A stretch of DNA of 64,000 bases from assembly GCA_038202885.1 (NCBI GenBank), contig JBBREP010000010.1:1-64000 (forward strand). Reading direction: 5' to 3'. Positions 1 to 7,162 of this stretch are shown one piece after another. Position 1 is the stretch's first letter, and the number at the start of each line of letters is the position of its first letter. Source of the DNA: JBBREP01 sp038202885 (GTDB lineage: Bacteria; Actinomycetota; Acidimicrobiia; IMCC26256; PALSA-610). A program made the position numbers and the translations under genes. The notes under the pieces are model-generated. The model searched no databases. It saw nothing but the letters and a program-made list of their open reading frames with translations, and was not told the DNA's origin.

Positions 1-142
1 GGCCCGCGGTGGCCTCGGTTACCCCCGTGGCCCTGAGCCCCGCCGACCCGATCACCACCACCCCCCCCACCCCCACCCCCCCCCGGGGTCTTTTCCCCCC
101 CTTTTCGGGGGGCAAAACGACACATCTGGTTGGGGTGGCTCG
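1..142. other. C-rich low-complexity edge with a hairpin
   Basis: Positions 60-84 are almost pure C with scattered A, and 91-113 hold C6 and G6 arms around a short T-rich loop. No open frame of interest is seen. The C runs make base calls uncertain, so this could be a contig edge. The hairpin at 95-112 could terminate the minus-strand gene that ends at 143. Confidence 0.5.
95..112 (-). terminator. G6/C6 hairpin after the EF-hand-like gene
   Basis: Arms CCCCCC (95-100) and GGGGGG (107-112) enclose a 6-nt loop. It lies about 30 nt past the stop of the gene ending at 143 and is flanked by short A/T runs on both sides. A terminator role is inferred from position only. Confidence 0.4.
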
Positions 143-529
143 TTAGCCGTAGGTTCGGTAGGCCGCGACGGCCTTGGCGGTGAGGTGTTGGGTCTTGGCC
201 GTGTCGGTGGGCGCTGCGGGCGCCGCGGGCGATGCGGGCGCCGCGGGCGCCGGGGGCGCCGGGCGCACGATGACGCTGGGAACGGAGTTGTTCAGGTAGC
301 CGTCGCCGCCCACGATCGTCGAGAAGTTCTCGATCTTGCCGTCGCCGTTGAGGTCGAACCAAGCGAAGTGTTGGGGGACCGCACTCGGCGTGGCGTCGAC
401 GGGGGAGCTGAGCGTGGTCACGCTGGTCGCCGCGGGCGCGGTGAGTTCGGCGAGCACCGGGGGTGCGAGCGCGCGGCGAGACGCCTGCGTCGCTTCGGGT
501 CTGGTTGTCGTGATCCCTGTGAGGTCCAT
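143..529 (-). CDS. Small protein with an EF-hand-like calcium loop and Ala/Pro tail
   Basis: The product is 128 aa and I do not recognise a named family. Its middle holds a calcium-loop-like stretch (D59-x-N61-x-D63-G64-K-I66-E67) followed by a GGDG turn. The loop resembles EF-hand or dockerin half-loops, but position 12 is Ser rather than Glu. Residues ~90-110 are a low-complexity Ala/Pro run and the C-terminus is basic. There is no signal peptide or membrane segment. The Met at 529 was chosen because AAGGA lies 7 nt upstream; a Met at 547 would add six residues. It is divergent from prfA, and calcium binding is inferred from the loop alone. The frame is open well upstream, so the start is uncertain. 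Confidence 0.5.
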   Translation of the reverse strand: MDLTGITTTRPEATQASRRALAPPVLAELTAPAATSVTTLSSPVDATPSAVPQHFAWFDLNGDGKIENFSTIVGGDGYLNNSVPSVIVRPAPPAPAAPASPAAPAAPTDTAKTQHLTAKAVAAYRTYG

Positions 530-622
530 GCCGCCGTCCTTGGCCATGGATCCCAGCTCGCCATCTGTCGTAACGGCGTGCGAGGCGCGATCCTTGAGCG
601 ATTCGTGACGAGTGAGGCCAGT

Positions 623-628
623 TAGCCT
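623..628 (+). promoter_or_regulatory. -10 box (TAGCCT) of prfA
   Basis: TAGCCT lies 9 nt before the prfA ATG, so the transcript would begin at or next to the start codon. No Shine-Dalgarno sequence is visible. Confidence 0.45.
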
Positions 629-637
629 GCAACGGCC

Positions 638-1702
638 ATGTTCGAGCACCTTGATGAGTTCGTATCCGAGTTGGAACAGATCGAGGCCACGTGGCCTTCG
701 CTCTACGCGGCTGGCGATCAGAGCGCGATCAGCGACGCCGGTCGGCGTCAGAAGACGTTGGAGCCGATCGTGGAGCGCTACCTCGCATACCGGCGGGCTG
801 AGCACGATCTGGGCTCGGCGCGCGAGTTGCTGAAGGGTGAGCCCGACGTCGAGATGCGAGGCTTCCTCGAAGCCGAGATGGGCGAGGAGACCGAACGCAT
901 CGCTGAGCTCGAGGCCGAGCTCAAGGAGTTGTTGCTGCCTCGTGACCCCAACGACGGTCGCAACGTGATCGTCGAGATCCAGGGCGCGGAGGGCGGCGAG
1001 GAGGCGAACCTTTGGGCCGGCGACCTGTTCCGGATGTACCAGCGCTTCGCCGACCGCTCGAAGTTGGGACTCGAAGTGATGGCGAGCCAGCCGTCCGACC
1101 ACGGCGGATATCGCGACATCACGTTCATGGTGAAGGGCGACGCGGCGTGGTCGCGCATGAAGTACGAGGGTGGGCCACACCGGGTGCAGCGTGTGCCGGA
1201 GACCGAGAGCCAAGGGCGTATCCATACGAGCGCGGCGACGGTCGCCGTGTTCCCCGAGGCGTCGCCGCGCGACGTCGAGATCGACCTCAGCGACCTCGAG
1301 ATCGATGTGTACCGTTCGGGGGGCCCAGGTGGGCAGTCGGTCAACACCACGGACTCGGCCGTGCGGATCACGCACGTTCCCACGGGTGTCGTGGTCCAGT
1401 GCCAGGACGAGCGCAGCCAGCTCCAGAACCGTGAACGAGCGATGCAGATATTGCGGGCGCGGTTGCTGCGCCTCGATCAGGAGCGTCAGGATGCTGAACT
1501 CTCCGAGGCGCGGCGCACGCAGGTGAAGGGCGGCGGACGGTCAGAGAAGATCCGCACGTACAACTTCAAGGACAACCGTGTCACCGATCACCGCATCGGG
1601 TTGACGGTGCACTCGCTCGACCGCGTGCTGCAAGGTGAGCTCGACGACGTGATCGACGCGCTGGCCGCGGACGAACGGGGCCGGCAACTCTCCGGAGGAT
1701 GA
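638..1702 (+). CDS. prfA: Peptide chain release factor 1
   Basis: RF1 recognises UAA and UAG in the ribosomal A site and triggers release of the finished peptide. The protein is 354 aa, normal for the family. The tripeptide at 187-189 is Pro-Glu-Thr, fitting the PxT codon-recognition motif of RF1 rather than the SPF of RF2. The catalytic GGQ is at 231-233 in the usual G-G-P-G-G-Q-S setting. The C-terminal half ends in the standard RF1 helix. The ATG at 638 follows a -10-like box with no leader. The stop overlaps the prmC start by 4 nt (ATGA), so the factor and the enzyme that methylates its GGQ glutamine are translationally coupled, as in most bacteria. Confidence 0.97.
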   Translation: MFEHLDEFVSELEQIEATWPSLYAAGDQSAISDAGRRQKTLEPIVERYLAYRRAEHDLGSARELLKGEPDVEMRGFLEAEMGEETERIAELEAELKELLLPRDPNDGRNVIVEIQGAEGGEEANLWAGDLFRMYQRFADRSKLGLEVMASQPSDHGGYRDITFMVKGDAAWSRMKYEGGPHRVQRVPETESQGRIHTSAATVAVFPEASPRDVEIDLSDLEIDVYRSGGPGGQSVNTTDSAVRITHVPTGVVVQCQDERSQLQNRERAMQILRARLLRLDQERQDAELSEARRTQVKGGGRSEKIRTYNFKDNRVTDHRIGLTVHSLDRVLQGELDDVIDALAADERGRQLSGG

Positions 1703-2619
1703 CGGTGGAACTGCTGACGTGGCGGGCGCTGCGCTCCGACGTCGCTTCGCAACTGCGTTCCGCGGGGATTGCGACGGGCGCGATCGAGGCGCGATGGATC
1801 ACAGAGCATGCTTCTGGTTGCGAAGGTGCAGCGTGGCTCGATGTGGAGCGCGTGCAGCCCACGGTTCGTTCGGTCGCGTACGTCGAATCGATGACGTCGC
1901 GTCGGGTTCGGGGCGAGCCGTTGCAATACGTCCTGGGCTCGTGGTCGTTCCGCGGCATCGACGTCATGGTCGATGCCCGCGTGCTGATCCCGAGGCCCGA
2001 GACGGAGTGGGTTGTGGAGCTGGCGCTACGAGAGGCTGAGCGCGTCGGTCTGCGCCGGGATCGCGCATCCGCAATTGCGTTCGGCCAACTACTTGGCTCG
2101 CCGTCGCGACGCGTCGTGGCCGATCTCGGTACCGGCTCGGCGGCGATCGCGCTCGCCCTCGAAGCGGAGTTACCCGACGTGACGGTGTGGGCGACCGACG
2201 CGAGTGCCGACGCGCTGGCCGTTGCCACTGCGAACGTGGCCGGTCGAGGCGCGGCGCGCGTGCGCTGTGCGCAGGGTGACTGGTTCGACGCGCTGCCTGA
2301 GGATCTCGTGGGATCGCTCGACCTCGTCGTGGCGAACCCCCCGTATGTGACCGACGCAGAGCACGACTCGCTCGCACCCGAGGTGCGTGACCACGAGCCG
2401 CGCCGCGCGCTCGTGAGCGGCCCGACCGGTCTGGAAGCGATCGAGCATCTCGTTGCACACGCGCCGCGCTGGCTGAGCTCGGGCGCGGCCCTCGTGTGCG
2501 AGCTCGCACCGACACAGGCCGATGCCGCACTCGCCTTGGCGCTTCGCGCCGGTTTCGCCGAGACCGAGATCCACGACGATCTCACCGGCCGCCCCCGCGC
2601 GCTCATTGCGCGGCGTTGA
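1699..2619 (+). CDS. prmC: Release factor glutamine N5-methyltransferase
   Basis: PrmC (HemK) methylates the GGQ glutamine of release factors with S-adenosylmethionine. The protein is 306 aa. It has the N-terminal helical domain with GEPLQY (72-77), the linker I-P-R-P-E-T-E (97-103), the SAM motif D-L-G-T-G-S (142-147) and the catalytic NPPY (213-216). About 18 extra residues sit between the linker and the SAM motif (about 120-137). In many Actinobacteria the next gene is the Sua5/YwlC threonylcarbamoyl-AMP synthase; here a minus-strand operon follows instead. Confidence 0.95.
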   Translation: MTVELLTWRALRSDVASQLRSAGIATGAIEARWITEHASGCEGAAWLDVERVQPTVRSVAYVESMTSRRVRGEPLQYVLGSWSFRGIDVMVDARVLIPRPETEWVVELALREAERVGLRRDRASAIAFGQLLGSPSRRVVADLGTGSAAIALALEAELPDVTVWATDASADALAVATANVAGRGAARVRCAQGDWFDALPEDLVGSLDLVVANPPYVTDAEHDSLAPEVRDHEPRRALVSGPTGLEAIEHLVAHAPRWLSSGAALVCELAPTQADAALALALRAGFAETEIHDDLTGRPRALIARR

Positions 2620-2690
2620 CGCCCACCTCTCGTTCCTGTGCCCGAATTCCCCTTCAGAGGGAGAGAAATGCGCCAAGAACGTTGGCGGAC

Positions 2691-3503
2691 CTAGGGCTTG
2701 GTGAATACGAAGTCGACGGTGCAGGGGAGGAGCTTCTGCAGCGGCGGGAGTTTCGCGAGCGCGAGGTAGTAGACGGTCTCGACGGGCCCGCGATAGGTGG
2801 TGGTTGGTGCGTGATGGACCTCGGCCCCGAGCCCGGCCTGCTTCGCAAGCGCCACGATCTCGGGATAGCGCAGCACGTCCTCGGGAACGACCGGCCGCTT
2901 GGCCATCACGCGCCGGTATGCAAACGGATAGATCCAGCGGCGGCACGCGGGTTCGTGCAGATACAGCGCGTGGCCTCCCGGCCGCAGTACTCGGGCGATC
3001 TCGTCGAACGTGCGGCGGTGCGCTCCGAAGTGGTGCGCGGCCGCGAACGCGAACACGAGATCGGCCGACGCGTCGGCAAGCGGTATCGACGAGCTACGGC
3101 ACACGCTCGCGCCATCGAGATGGGCGTCGAATTGTCGTTCCCACTGGTGGCACGATACGACCGCGTCGAACGCGATGTCGGTGGCGATGAATCGCCGCGC
3201 GCTTTGGCCCGCGAGCGCGCCCGCATCCGAGACTCCCAACTCGTGCGCGACGACACACGATGCCCACGCTTGCCCGCCGCCGAGTTCCACAATCGTCGAC
3301 GCGCCGTCGAAGAGCGCGCGGAATGCTGCGAGTTTCTCGAGCAACACGCGTGCTTCGCCCATCTTGTGGGTGAGCAGCGAGAGCGAGAATGCCCCGGGGC
3401 GTTCGCTCTCCGACGACGCCCAGAACGCAATCTCTCGGCGTTCGCGGTCGGCCCCGTCCCGTAACTCACGCGCTCCTGGCGACGATCGTCGGCGCGCCAT
3501 CAT
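2691..3503 (-). CDS. Class I SAM-dependent methyltransferase
   Basis: A 270-aa Rossmann methyltransferase of unknown substrate. The glycine-rich SAM loop is E-L-G-G-G-Q near residue 70. A short F-A-A-A-H-H-F motif IV and the usual R-V-L-R-P-G-G-H turn lie near 155-180. It is last in a minus-strand set after the thiolase-like and DUF983 genes, with only 4 nt separating it from the DUF983 stop. Two ATGs (3503 and 3500) are adjacent and neither has a strong ribosome site. The C-terminus resembles methyltransferases that act on small molecules or lipids rather than RNA, but this is a weak inference. Confidence 0.75.
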   Translation of the reverse strand: MMARRRSSPGARELRDGADRERREIAFWASSESERPGAFSLSLLTHKMGEARVLLEKLAAFRALFDGASTIVELGGGQAWASCVVAHELGVSDAGALAGQSARRFIATDIAFDAVVSCHQWERQFDAHLDGASVCRSSSIPLADASADLVFAFAAAHHFGAHRRTFDEIARVLRPGGHALYLHEPACRRWIYPFAYRRVMAKRPVVPEDVLRYPEIVALAKQAGLGAEVHHAPTTTYRGPVETVYYLALAKLPPLQKLLPCTVDFVFTKP

Positions 3504-3507
3504 CGCA

Positions 3508-3900
3508 TCAATCGTCGGGTCGCTCGAGCGGATCCATACGTTGCAGCACGGCTCGATCGATCGCGACCCACAGCGTCTTGCTGAACGGGTACCAGACGAC
3601 CGGGCCGAGGATTGCGATCGGCACGAGGATCCCGAGCATGAGCACCACGTTGACATCGGGGAGCGTCAGTGCCAACAAGATTGCGAACGCGAACAGCAGC
3701 AATCCACCGGTGCTTACAAAGTTGATCGCAAGCGCGCCGGCCCAGTAGCCCGACTCGCGCTCGAAGTGGAGCCCACAACGCGGGCAGTCAGGCACCATCG
3801 CCGTCCAGTGCCGGAACAGGCCGCCGGCGCCGCAGCGCGCGCAGCGGCGCGTCAGGCCGCGCCGGAACACCTGTCCACGCGATGGCGGAGCGGTCGTCAC
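3508..3900 (-). CDS. DUF983 zinc-ribbon membrane protein
   Basis: The 130-aa protein has two Cys pairs, C20-x2-C23 and C39-x2-C42, forming a likely zinc ribbon on the cytoplasmic side. Two hydrophobic segments follow at about 53-80 and 84-106. This is the standard layout of DUF983. The family has no assigned reaction. The gene lies 6 nt after the thiolase-like gene and 4 nt before the methyltransferase gene, so the three are probably co-transcribed. Confidence 0.85.
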   Translation of the reverse strand: MTTAPPSRGQVFRRGLTRRCARCGAGGLFRHWTAMVPDCPRCGLHFERESGYWAGALAINFVSTGGLLLFAFAILLALTLPDVNVVLMLGILVPIAILGPVVWYPFSKTLWVAIDRAVLQRMDPLERPDD

Positions 3901-3906
3901 CGCTGC

Positions 3907-5412
3907 TTACCCGGCCATGACGTTGGTCGAGCCGTCCGTGGTGATCGCAACATTTCGGCCTTCCCAAGGATCGCTGCACATCGATGTGAGGGCGTCGGCG
4001 TCACGCGATGTGGCGAGGATACGCGCTCCGTTCGGCGCAAGCCCGGCGATCACGCCGATCGACGGCGTACCGTCACGTTCCATGACGACGGCCGTGGCCT
4101 CGATGTCGATCGAGCCCGAATACGCACCTCCGGCGACGCGTGCCGGGGCGGCATCGACGACGGCCTGCGTCGCCGCTCGATCCACGCGTCGGTAGCCATC
4201 GGCGGGTGGCCTGGTCGACCACACTCCGACGGAGTGTTTCGTCGCGTACCAGCCGAGCGCGGTCGTGAGGCCGACCGAACCGGGATCGGCGCGGAGCTGC
4301 TCGGTCATGGCTGCGACCGCGTGGGTGGGGTAGTTGTTCGCAGGACCGCCCGCGAACCCAAGACCGCCGGTGACAGTGAGCGGGCGGTTGTCGCCGGCCG
4401 TTGGTCCGGCGAGGCCAATCGACGCCATCGCCATCTGCACCGCAGCAGGAAAACACGAGTAGAGGTCGAAGCGCGCCACATCGTCGATGGTGAGCGAGCA
4501 CGCGTCGAGCGCAGCGTGGGTAGCCGCACCGATGGCAACGCTCCGGGCGAGTGAGGCTCGCGTGGTCACCCACCAATGATCGTGGGCGTCGGCCCCAGCG
4601 TGGAGGAAGACAAGCCGATCGTCCGCGATTCCCGCAGCGCGAGCGGTCTCGTACGAACACATGAGCACGGACGCGCTCTGGTCGACGTCGATGTTGGCGC
4701 ACATCCGTTTCGTATACGGGAACACGACCATGCGGTTCTCGGGGCTGGTGTCGACGATCTCCGACGGCGAGTACGCCTGGCGCGACCATGCGTGCGGATT
4801 GCGCGCCGCGACATCGGCGAAGTGTGACCAGAGCGCGCCGACCGCCTGCTGATGCTCGGCGACGGACCGCCCGGCCTCGGCCCGTAACGCGGTCTCGAAC
4901 AGCGGGTACACCATGGTCGGGGCCACGAGCTGATGCGCCATCTCCCAGTCGTCGGTCCCAGGAATCTCCACGCCGACGACGTCGGTGCACGGCGGACCGT
5001 CGTCCATCGGCCAACTGATTTGGGTGCGGGGCTCACGTCGGGCGCGCCAGCGCGTGTGCACTGTCTCGGCGCCACCGAGCAACACGGTGTCGCAGTCGCC
5101 CCGCCGAATGCGCTCTCCGAGTTCGTTCAACAGGAGCTGCGGGCTGTTGCCGCCGGTGGTGCTGAGCACGGTGCGGCGCGGTTCGATCCCGAGTTCGGCC
5201 GCGACGAGGCGGCTTGGATCGGGATACGGCCACGACACGATCGCGACTGTCGCGACCGTATCGACGCGGCCCAGCAATCCGTGCCCGGCGTCATCGGCCG
5301 CGAGGCGAGCGCTCTGCGCGAACAAGGCAATCGGACTGCGCGCCTCACCAGGAGGGCACCGCTGGTCACATTGGCCGACCCCGGCGATCACCGGCGTCCG
5401 AGGGTCGATCAC
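3907..5412 (-). CDS. Thiolase-superfamily protein (acetyl-CoA acetyltransferase-like)
   Basis: A 501-aa thiolase-fold protein of the actinobacterial type often annotated as acetyl-CoA acetyltransferase. The N-terminus (P-V-I-A-G-V-G-Q) and the C-terminal half (Y-S-C-F-P-A-A-V, then G-G-L-G-F-A-G-G-P) are typical. The nucleophilic Cys of true thiolases is absent: the matching loop reads T-T-G-G-N-S-P-Q (85-92). Claisen chemistry through a Cys is therefore unlikely, and a lipid or CoA-thioester role like that of SCP-x/lipid-transfer proteins is more plausible. The last ~90 residues look like the OB-type extension of this subgroup. The GTG at 5412 follows TAACGT by 6 nt with no leader. Confidence 0.8.
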   Translation of the reverse strand: MIDPRTPVIAGVGQCDQRCPPGEARSPIALFAQSARLAADDAGHGLLGRVDTVATVAIVSWPYPDPSRLVAAELGIEPRRTVLSTTGGNSPQLLLNELGERIRRGDCDTVLLGGAETVHTRWRARREPRTQISWPMDDGPPCTDVVGVEIPGTDDWEMAHQLVAPTMVYPLFETALRAEAGRSVAEHQQAVGALWSHFADVAARNPHAWSRQAYSPSEIVDTSPENRMVVFPYTKRMCANIDVDQSASVLMCSYETARAAGIADDRLVFLHAGADAHDHWWVTTRASLARSVAIGAATHAALDACSLTIDDVARFDLYSCFPAAVQMAMASIGLAGPTAGDNRPLTVTGGLGFAGGPANNYPTHAVAAMTEQLRADPGSVGLTTALGWYATKHSVGVWSTRPPADGYRRVDRAATQAVVDAAPARVAGGAYSGSIDIEATAVVMERDGTPSIGVIAGLAPNGARILATSRDADALTSMCSDPWEGRNVAITTDGSTNVMAG

Positions 5413-5418
5413 ACAGCA

Positions 5419-5424
5419 ACGTTA
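5419..5424 (-). promoter_or_regulatory. -10 box (TAACGT) of the thiolase-like operon
   Basis: On the minus strand TAACGT ends 6 nt before the GTG at 5412, a leaderless geometry. This would drive the three-gene unit down to 2691. Confidence 0.5.
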
Positions 5425-5485
5425 CGAGGCATCCGCGATGATCTGCGAACCTCGCGATCGTGGCGGCGATCGTTCGAGTGTGGGC

Positions 5486-6307
5486 TCAGGCTCCCGGGTC
5501 GAGGCTGAGGACGGGCCAGACCGGCTCGCCGGGCGCGGCGCTGTCGCTACAGATCGAACGAAACGAGCAACGGCGACACGTCACCGCGTCAGCGACGCCC
5601 ACGAACGACGAGCCACGAATGTCTTCGACCGTCGCCCGCAGCTGCTCCTCGATCGCATCGACGTCGTCGGGATCGGGCTCCCACGGATCGGGTTCGTCGA
5701 CAACCTCGGGCGACAGGAACTCATAGCGCAGGCGCAAACGGAGCTTGCGCGCGGCGGCGCGCGGTGCCCACACCCATGCCTGCACCTGCGCACGCACGTC
5801 GTCGCGCAGCTCGAACGGCGCGCTCCCACCGGTCTTGTAGTCGCGGATGTCGAACAGACCGTCGTGGATCCACACCGTGTCGAGCTCGGCTGTGGCGAGG
5901 AAATAGGGCGGCGGCTTGTGGTGATAGCGCGCCCGCGACACATCGTGGGCCTCGTCGTCGACCTCTCGGGGGCAGCGTGCGCGGTGTTGTTCGAGCAACG
6001 AGCGCATCGCTTCGGTATCGCAGTTGTGGGTGACGAGCGCGTCGTGCACCACGTCGGCGTCGCGGCACCCACCTTGGGTGTGCACGAAGCGCAAGATCGC
6101 ATGGACGCGCCGGCCCTCGTCGGTGGACGCGCCGGCGTCGCTCTCGGGAAGCCCGAGTACGTAGCGCAGGTAGTAGCGGCGCGCGCACCACGACCACGCC
6201 GCGAGCGATGTCGGCGACGCGCGCACGATCTGACCGTGATCCTTGTTCGGACTGCCCGTCGCCGTCGTCGTTGCCCCCTGCGATGACGCCTTCGATACCG
6301 ATGCCAT
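5486..6307 (-). CDS. PD-(D/E)XK nuclease, RecB/Cas4-like, with four-Cys cluster site
   Basis: A 273-aa protein with the RecB-family nuclease layout. The N-terminal S-P-T-S-L helix leads to C41-A-R-R-Y-Y. G65-R-R-V-H69 supplies the motif-I His. The acidic A-E-L-D (140-143) and D156-Y-K158-T-G form the catalytic D/E...DxK pair, and Q174 is the usual downstream Gln. C41 plus C244-x2-C247-x5-C253 matches the spaced four-Cys [4Fe-4S] site of Cas4 and AddB. The start was set at the Met at 6307, which shares one base with the upstream stop (TGATG). It is not next to CRISPR, recB or helicase genes. A DNA repair or DNA-end processing role is inferred. Confidence 0.8.
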   Translation of the reverse strand: MASVSKASSQGATTTATGSPNKDHGQIVRASPTSLAAWSWCARRYYLRYVLGLPESDAGASTDEGRRVHAILRFVHTQGGCRDADVVHDALVTHNCDTEAMRSLLEQHRARCPREVDDEAHDVSRARYHHKPPPYFLATAELDTVWIHDGLFDIRDYKTGGSAPFELRDDVRAQVQAWVWAPRAAARKLRLRLRYEFLSPEVVDEPDPWEPDPDDVDAIEEQLRATVEDIRGSSFVGVADAVTCRRCSFRSICSDSAAPGEPVWPVLSLDPGA

Positions 6308-6987
6308 CAGCGTGCGCCTCGATGGATCGGGCAGTCCCACACGAACTCGCATTGCAGACAAGCCGCACCGTTCACCGCGTTGCCGATGATCGCGCCGCGC
6401 CACGCTGCGAGTCGCTCATCGACCCACGCCGACGACGGTGCGACCTCGGAGGGTTCGATCGTTGCGGTGACCGTTTCCAATGACAGAAGGTCGACGACGA
6501 CGATGCGCATGGGCGTGAAGTCAGCGCCCGCGAGCAGCGCGACGGCGTGGCGGATGGCGTCGGTGAGCCGTGGTGTGGTGCCGTCGAGGCGCAAGGCTCG
6601 CAGCTCGTTGCCGTCGCCGCACCGCAGGAACACGCCCGGCCGTGCGGCCACTTCGATGCCGGCTTCGGGGATCGGCACCGACTTGCCGATGTCGAGTGTG
6701 ACGCCGGGCCGGTCGGCGAACAGCGTGATGTAACCGGTCGCGGCCGCGCGATAGACCGCGCGTTCCTCGCTCGTGAGGTCCGACGGCGCGGGAAAGTCGG
6801 CCGGTCCGGCGGCACGGAACTCGGCGTGCGCGAGCGCGGCGTCTTCTCGGATGCGCTGACGGAGGCGAAAGCGCGTGCTGGCCATCGTGGCGCCGCGAGA
6901 CCCCGCGAGCACGCGCCGCGCCCGTTCCGGACAACGAGGCTCCTGCGAGAGTGTGTACGTGCTGACGGTGGGTAGCGGTTCCTCCAC
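6307..6987 (-). CDS. Probable inactivated PD-(D/E)XK homologue with four-Cys signature
   Basis: A 226-aa protein without a family I can name. It keeps the ends of its downstream neighbour: C19-P near the N-terminus and C210-x2-C213-x5-C219 at the C-terminus, the same [4Fe-4S]-type spacing. The middle can be aligned by eye with the nuclease. Where that protein has I-R-D-Y-K-T-G-G, this one has L-R-A-L-R-L-D-G (129-136), so the catalytic Asp and Lys are Ala and Arg. I infer a non-catalytic paralogue, possibly a structural partner. The two genes are coupled (TGATG). The GTG start at 6987 follows TAGCCT by 8 nt. Confidence 0.6.
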   Translation of the reverse strand: MEEPLPTVSTYTLSQEPRCPERARRVLAGSRGATMASTRFRLRQRIREDAALAHAEFRAAGPADFPAPSDLTSEERAVYRAAATGYITLFADRPGVTLDIGKSVPIPEAGIEVAARPGVFLRCGDGNELRALRLDGTTPRLTDAIRHAVALLAGADFTPMRIVVVDLLSLETVTATIEPSEVAPSSAWVDERLAAWRGAIIGNAVNGAACLQCEFVWDCPIHRGAR

Positions 6988-6995
6988 AACCCGGG

Positions 6996-7001
6996 AGGCT
7001 A
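6996..7001 (-). promoter_or_regulatory. -10 box (TAGCCT) of the nuclease pair
   Basis: On the minus strand TAGCCT ends 8 nt before the GTG at 6987, a leaderless arrangement for the two-gene nuclease module. Confidence 0.45.
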
Positions 7002-7024
7002 GGAGGAGCTAGAGACGGGACCGA

Positions 7025-7063
7025 CAGACAGTGCGCCCAGACAGTGCGCCCAGACAGTGCGCG
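7025..7063. repeat. 13-bp tandem repeat, three copies
   Basis: CAGACAGTGCGCC occurs three times end to end (7025-7037, 7038-7050, 7051-7063); the last copy ends in G. It lies between the nuclease module and the exopolysaccharide locus, just before a dispersed repeat copy. Confidence 0.85.
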
Positions 7064-7088
7064 AGGGTCGACAACCGCGGCGACCGGA

Positions 7089-7160
7089 GCAGCCCGGGAG
7101 CGACGAAGGAGTGACCCGGGTGCGAAGCGGAGCTCGCAGCGCCGGGCGAAGCAGGCGCAG
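7089..7160. repeat. Dispersed repeat family 1, copy A
   Basis: About 72 bp, beginning AGCCCGGGAGCGA and ending in CTCGCAGCGCCGGGCG plus AAGCAGGCGCA. It aligns end to end with copies at 24214-24285 (inside atpG) and 27548-27620. The ends GCCCGG and CCGGGC are complementary, so the unit can fold. This copy lies in intergenic DNA just past the stop of the minus-strand transferase gene. Confidence 0.8.
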
Positions 7161-7162
7161 TA

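Noticed and set aside
185..625. Arg/Gly-rich open frame on the plus strand before prfA
   Set aside because: Low-complexity translation of the Ala/Pro-coding minus strand, with no ribosome site and no family resemblance.
2620..2690. Terminator between prmC and the converging methyltransferase gene
   Set aside because: Only a 4-bp CCCT/AGGG stem is present, too weak to call.
5486..6987. CRISPR-Cas locus because of the Cas4-like nuclease
   Set aside because: No repeat-spacer array and no cas1, cas2 or effector genes anywhere in the window.
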